Source of the DNA: Dryocola sp051297175
GTDB taxonomy: Bacteria > Pseudomonadota > Gammaproteobacteria > Enterobacterales > Enterobacteriaceae
DNA length: 64,000 nucleotides
Direction of reading: 5' to 3'
Assembly: GCF_051297175.1 (NCBI RefSeq)
Contig: NZ_JBINNY010000001.1
Coordinates: 1,674,001 to 1,738,000, forward strand
Shown here: one piece after another, positions 62,054-64,000 of the stretch
Layout: each line of letters opens with the position of its first letter
How positions within the stretch are numbered: the stretch's first letter is position 1
The notes under the pieces: model-generated
The model's input: the letters and a program-made list of their open reading frames with translations, nothing else
Databases searched by the model: none
What the model was told of the DNA's origin: nothing
Position numbers and translations under genes: made by a program

Positions 62054-64000
62054 ATGACTGACAAAGTACACCGTTCGAGCGCCTCGACCGAGGGCAATGA
62101 CGAAATCGATATTGGCCGTCTGTTCGGCACCGTGCTCGAGGCCCGCTGGTGGGTGCTGGGGATCACGGCGGTATTTGCGCTGCTGGCGGCAGTCTACGCC
62201 GTTTTTGCCACGCCTATCTATAAGGCCGACGCGCTGGTGCAGATCGAACAGAACGCCGGTAACTCGCTGGTCAACGACATCAGCTCCGCGCTGTCCAACA
62301 AGCCTCCGGCTTCCGCCGCTGAAATGCAGCTTATCCAGTCCCGCCTCGTGCTGGGCAAAACCGTTGACGATCTGAACCTCGATATTTCGGTGGTTAAAAA
62401 CACCTTCTGGCTGTTTGGCGCGGGCTGGGACCGCCTGCACGGCCGCCAGAACGACACGGTTAACGTCACCGACTTCACGCTGCCTGCGGGCATGGGCAAA
62501 GACACCTTCACCGTGGAAGTGCTTAGCCCGACCCAGTATCAGCTGACCAGCGACGGCGGCTTCAGCGCGAAAGGGCAGGTGGGCCAGGCGCTCAGCAAAG
62601 ACGGCGTGACCATGAAGGTTGACGGGATCAAAGCGCAAAAAGGCGACACCTTTACCGTCACCAAATACTCCACGCTCGGTATGATTAACCAGCTGCAGGG
62701 CAACCTGACGGTGGCGGAAAATGGCAAGGACACCGGCGTGCTGAGCCTGTCGTTTACCGGCGAAGACAAAGACCAGATCCGCGCCATCCTCGACAGCATC
62801 ACGCGCAACTACCTCGAGCAGAACGTTCAGCGTAAGTCAGAGGAAGCGGCGAAGAGCCTGAAATTCCTCGCCGAGCAGCTTCCGGAAGTGCGCAGCCGCC
62901 TCGATGCGGCGGAGAACAAGCTGAACGCCTATCGCCAGCAGCAGGATTCCGTCGATCTGTCGCTGGAGGCGAAGTCCGTGCTCGACACCATGGTGAACAT
63001 CGACGCCCAGCTTAACGAGCTGACCTTCAAAGAGGCCGAGATCTCCAAGCTGTACACCAAGGCGCACCCGGCCTACCGCACGCTGCTGGAAAAACGCCAG
63101 ACGCTGGAAGACGAGAAAAAGCGCCTGAACGGCCGCGTGACCGCGATGCCGAAAACCCAGCAGGAGATCGTGCGTTTGACCCGCGACGTGGAGTCCGGCC
63201 AGCAGGTTTATATGCAGCTGCTGAATAAACAGCAGGAGCTGAAAATCACCGAGGCCAGCACCGTGGGCGACGTGCGCATCGTTGACTCCGCTATCGCCCA
63301 GCCGGGCGTGGTGAAGCCGCAGAAGGCGCTGATCGTGCTGGGTGCGATTATCCTTGGCCTGATCCTGTCGATTGTCGGCGTGCTGCTGCGCTCGCTGTTC
63401 AACCGCGGCATCGAAAGCCCGGCGGTTCTGGAAGAGGCGGGCCTGAGCGTTTACGCCAGCATTCCGCTGTCCGAATGGCAGAAATCCCGCGACAACGCCA
63501 CCGTGCGTAACGTCAAGGGCGCGCGCCGCAACAAGCAGAGCCAGCTTCTGGCGGTGGGTAACCCTACGGATCTGGCGATTGAGGCCATTCGCAGCCTGCG
63601 CACCAGCCTGCACTTTGCCATGATGCAGGCCACCAACAACGTGCTGATGCTGACCGGGGTTAGCCCGTCTATCGGTAAAACCTTCGTCTGCGCCAACCTC
63701 GCGGCGGTTATCAGCCAGACCAACAAGCGCGTGCTGCTTATCGACTGCGATATGCGCAAGGGCTATACCCACGAGCTGCTGGGCACCACCAACGTCAACG
63801 GCCTTTCCGACGTGCTGGCCGGGCAGGGCGAAATTACCCGCTGCGCGCAGAAAACCTCGGTGCCGAACTTCGACCTCGTGCCGCGAGGCCAGGTGCCGCC
63901 GAACCCTTCCGAGCTGCTGATGAGCGAGCGTTTCGCCGAACTGGTGAAGTGGGCAAGCGCGCACTATGACCTGGTGCTGATCGATACCCCGCCAATCCTC
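62054..64000 (+). CDS. wzc: Tyrosine kinase/co-polymerase Wzc (5' part, runs off the window)
   Basis: The first 649 codons (E. coli Wzc 720 aa) lie in the window. It has an N-terminal TM (VLGITAVFALLAAVYAVFA), a large periplasmic Wzz-like domain with a coiled-coil part, a second TM (ALIVLGAIILGLILSIVGVLL), then the kinase domain with Walker A GVSPSIGKTF (K542), Walker A' VLLIDCDMRKG and Walker B LVLIDTPP at the edge. The Tyr-rich C-terminal tail is outside. It controls polymer length and export with Wza and Wzb. No frameshift is seen. Confidence 0.96.
   Translation, partial: MTDKVHRSSASTEGNDEIDIGRLFGTVLEARWWVLGITAVFALLAAVYAVFATPIYKADALVQIEQNAGNSLVNDISSALSNKPPASAAEMQLIQSRLVLGKTVDDLNLDISVVKNTFWLFGAGWDRLHGRQNDTVNVTDFTLPAGMGKDTFTVEVLSPTQYQLTSDGGFSAKGQVGQALSKDGVTMKVDGIKAQKGDTFTVTKYSTLGMINQLQGNLTVAENGKDTGVLSLSFTGEDKDQIRAILDSITRNYLEQNVQRKSEEAAKSLKFLAEQLPEVRSRLDAAENKLNAYRQQQDSVDLSLEAKSVLDTMVNIDAQLNELTFKEAEISKLYTKAHPAYRTLLEKRQTLEDEKKRLNGRVTAMPKTQQEIVRLTRDVESGQQVYMQLLNKQQELKITEASTVGDVRIVDSAIAQPGVVKPQKALIVLGAIILGLILSIVGVLLRSLFNRGIESPAVLEEAGLSVYASIPLSEWQKSRDNATVRNVKGARRNKQSQLLAVGNPTDLAIEAIRSLRTSLHFAMMQATNNVLMLTGVSPSIGKTFVCANLAAVISQTNKRVLLIDCDMRKGYTHELLGTTNVNGLSDVLAGQGEITRCAQKTSVPNFDLVPRGQVPPNPSELLMSERFAELVKWASAHYDLVLIDTPPIL

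Noticed and set aside
62837..63964. 375-codon leftward frame opposite wzc
   Set aside because: wzc continues in frame to the window end with Walker motifs; the antisense frame is a shadow.
1..64000. tRNA and rRNA genes
   Set aside because: I saw no cloverleaf-forming sequence with a conserved GGTTCRANNCC arm and no rRNA segments; a tRNAscan run would be needed to exclude them fully.

Overview
The window is a chromosomal segment of a GC-rich member of the Enterobacteriaceae. Many genes can be recognised by near full-length similarity to E. coli K-12 proteins (yehS, thiMD, fbaB, yegS, trhP/yegQ, baeRS, mdtABCD, yegD, alkA, dgcE/yegE, udk, dcd, asmA, yegH, wza-wzb-wzc). They lie in the same neighbourhood as in E. 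coli but separated by lineage-specific blocks. The genus cannot be fixed from the sequence alone; the abundant GGTGGATGGCGC...GCTTATCCACC repeats, an ERIC element and the gene content suit an Enterobacter/Cedecea/Klebsiella-like relative.

Layout, left to right. 0.2-7.2 kb: yehS, then a molybdenum hydroxylase locus, with an XdhC-like chaperone and a MocA-like cytidylyltransferase divergent from a Tat-exported molybdopterin subunit, a 2Fe-2S subunit and a triheme cytochrome c. 7.3-12.2 kb: a secreted hypothetical, a large MscS-family channel, and a LysR regulator followed by a small gene. 12.35-16 kb: thiMD behind an intact TPP riboswitch. A 71-bp copy of that riboswitch's aptamer lies 1.9 kb upstream, and between the copies sits an AT-rich cassette with an HNH-nuclease toxin-like gene and a YrhA/SUKH-like immunity gene. 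16.4-18.7 kb: an unrecognised 296-aa protein, then fbaB behind a leader that can fold into a three-way junction competing with a terminator-like hairpin. 19-25.4 kb: an enolase-superfamily enzyme with a complete five-gene Dpp/Opp-type ABC transporter. 25.8-33 kb: a chaperone-usher fimbrial operon with two chaperones, followed by a membrane-anchored ToxR/CadC-like regulator and a FidL-like partner. 33-47.5 kb: yegS, the CyaR sRNA with a well placed CRP site, trhP, and the baeSR-mdtDCBA envelope-stress and efflux cluster, split by repeat arrays. 47.6-59.7 kb: a HigBA toxin-antitoxin pair, yegD, alkA, dgcE, udk, dcd, asmA and yegH. 59.7-64 kb: the group 1 capsule/colanic acid export start (RcsAB box, JUMPStart/ops, wza, wzb and the first 649 codons of wzc).

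The most unusual structures are not genes. They are the duplicated riboswitch around a toxin cassette, the possible fbaB leader RNA, and three REP-associated tandem arrays (9 x 44 bp before baeR; about 100-bp units between mdtC and mdtD; an exact-period 3 x 181 bp array across the asmA/yegH junction), two of which carry copies of neighbouring gene 3' ends. All calls come from reading the sequence and from remembered family knowledge; no database search was run.
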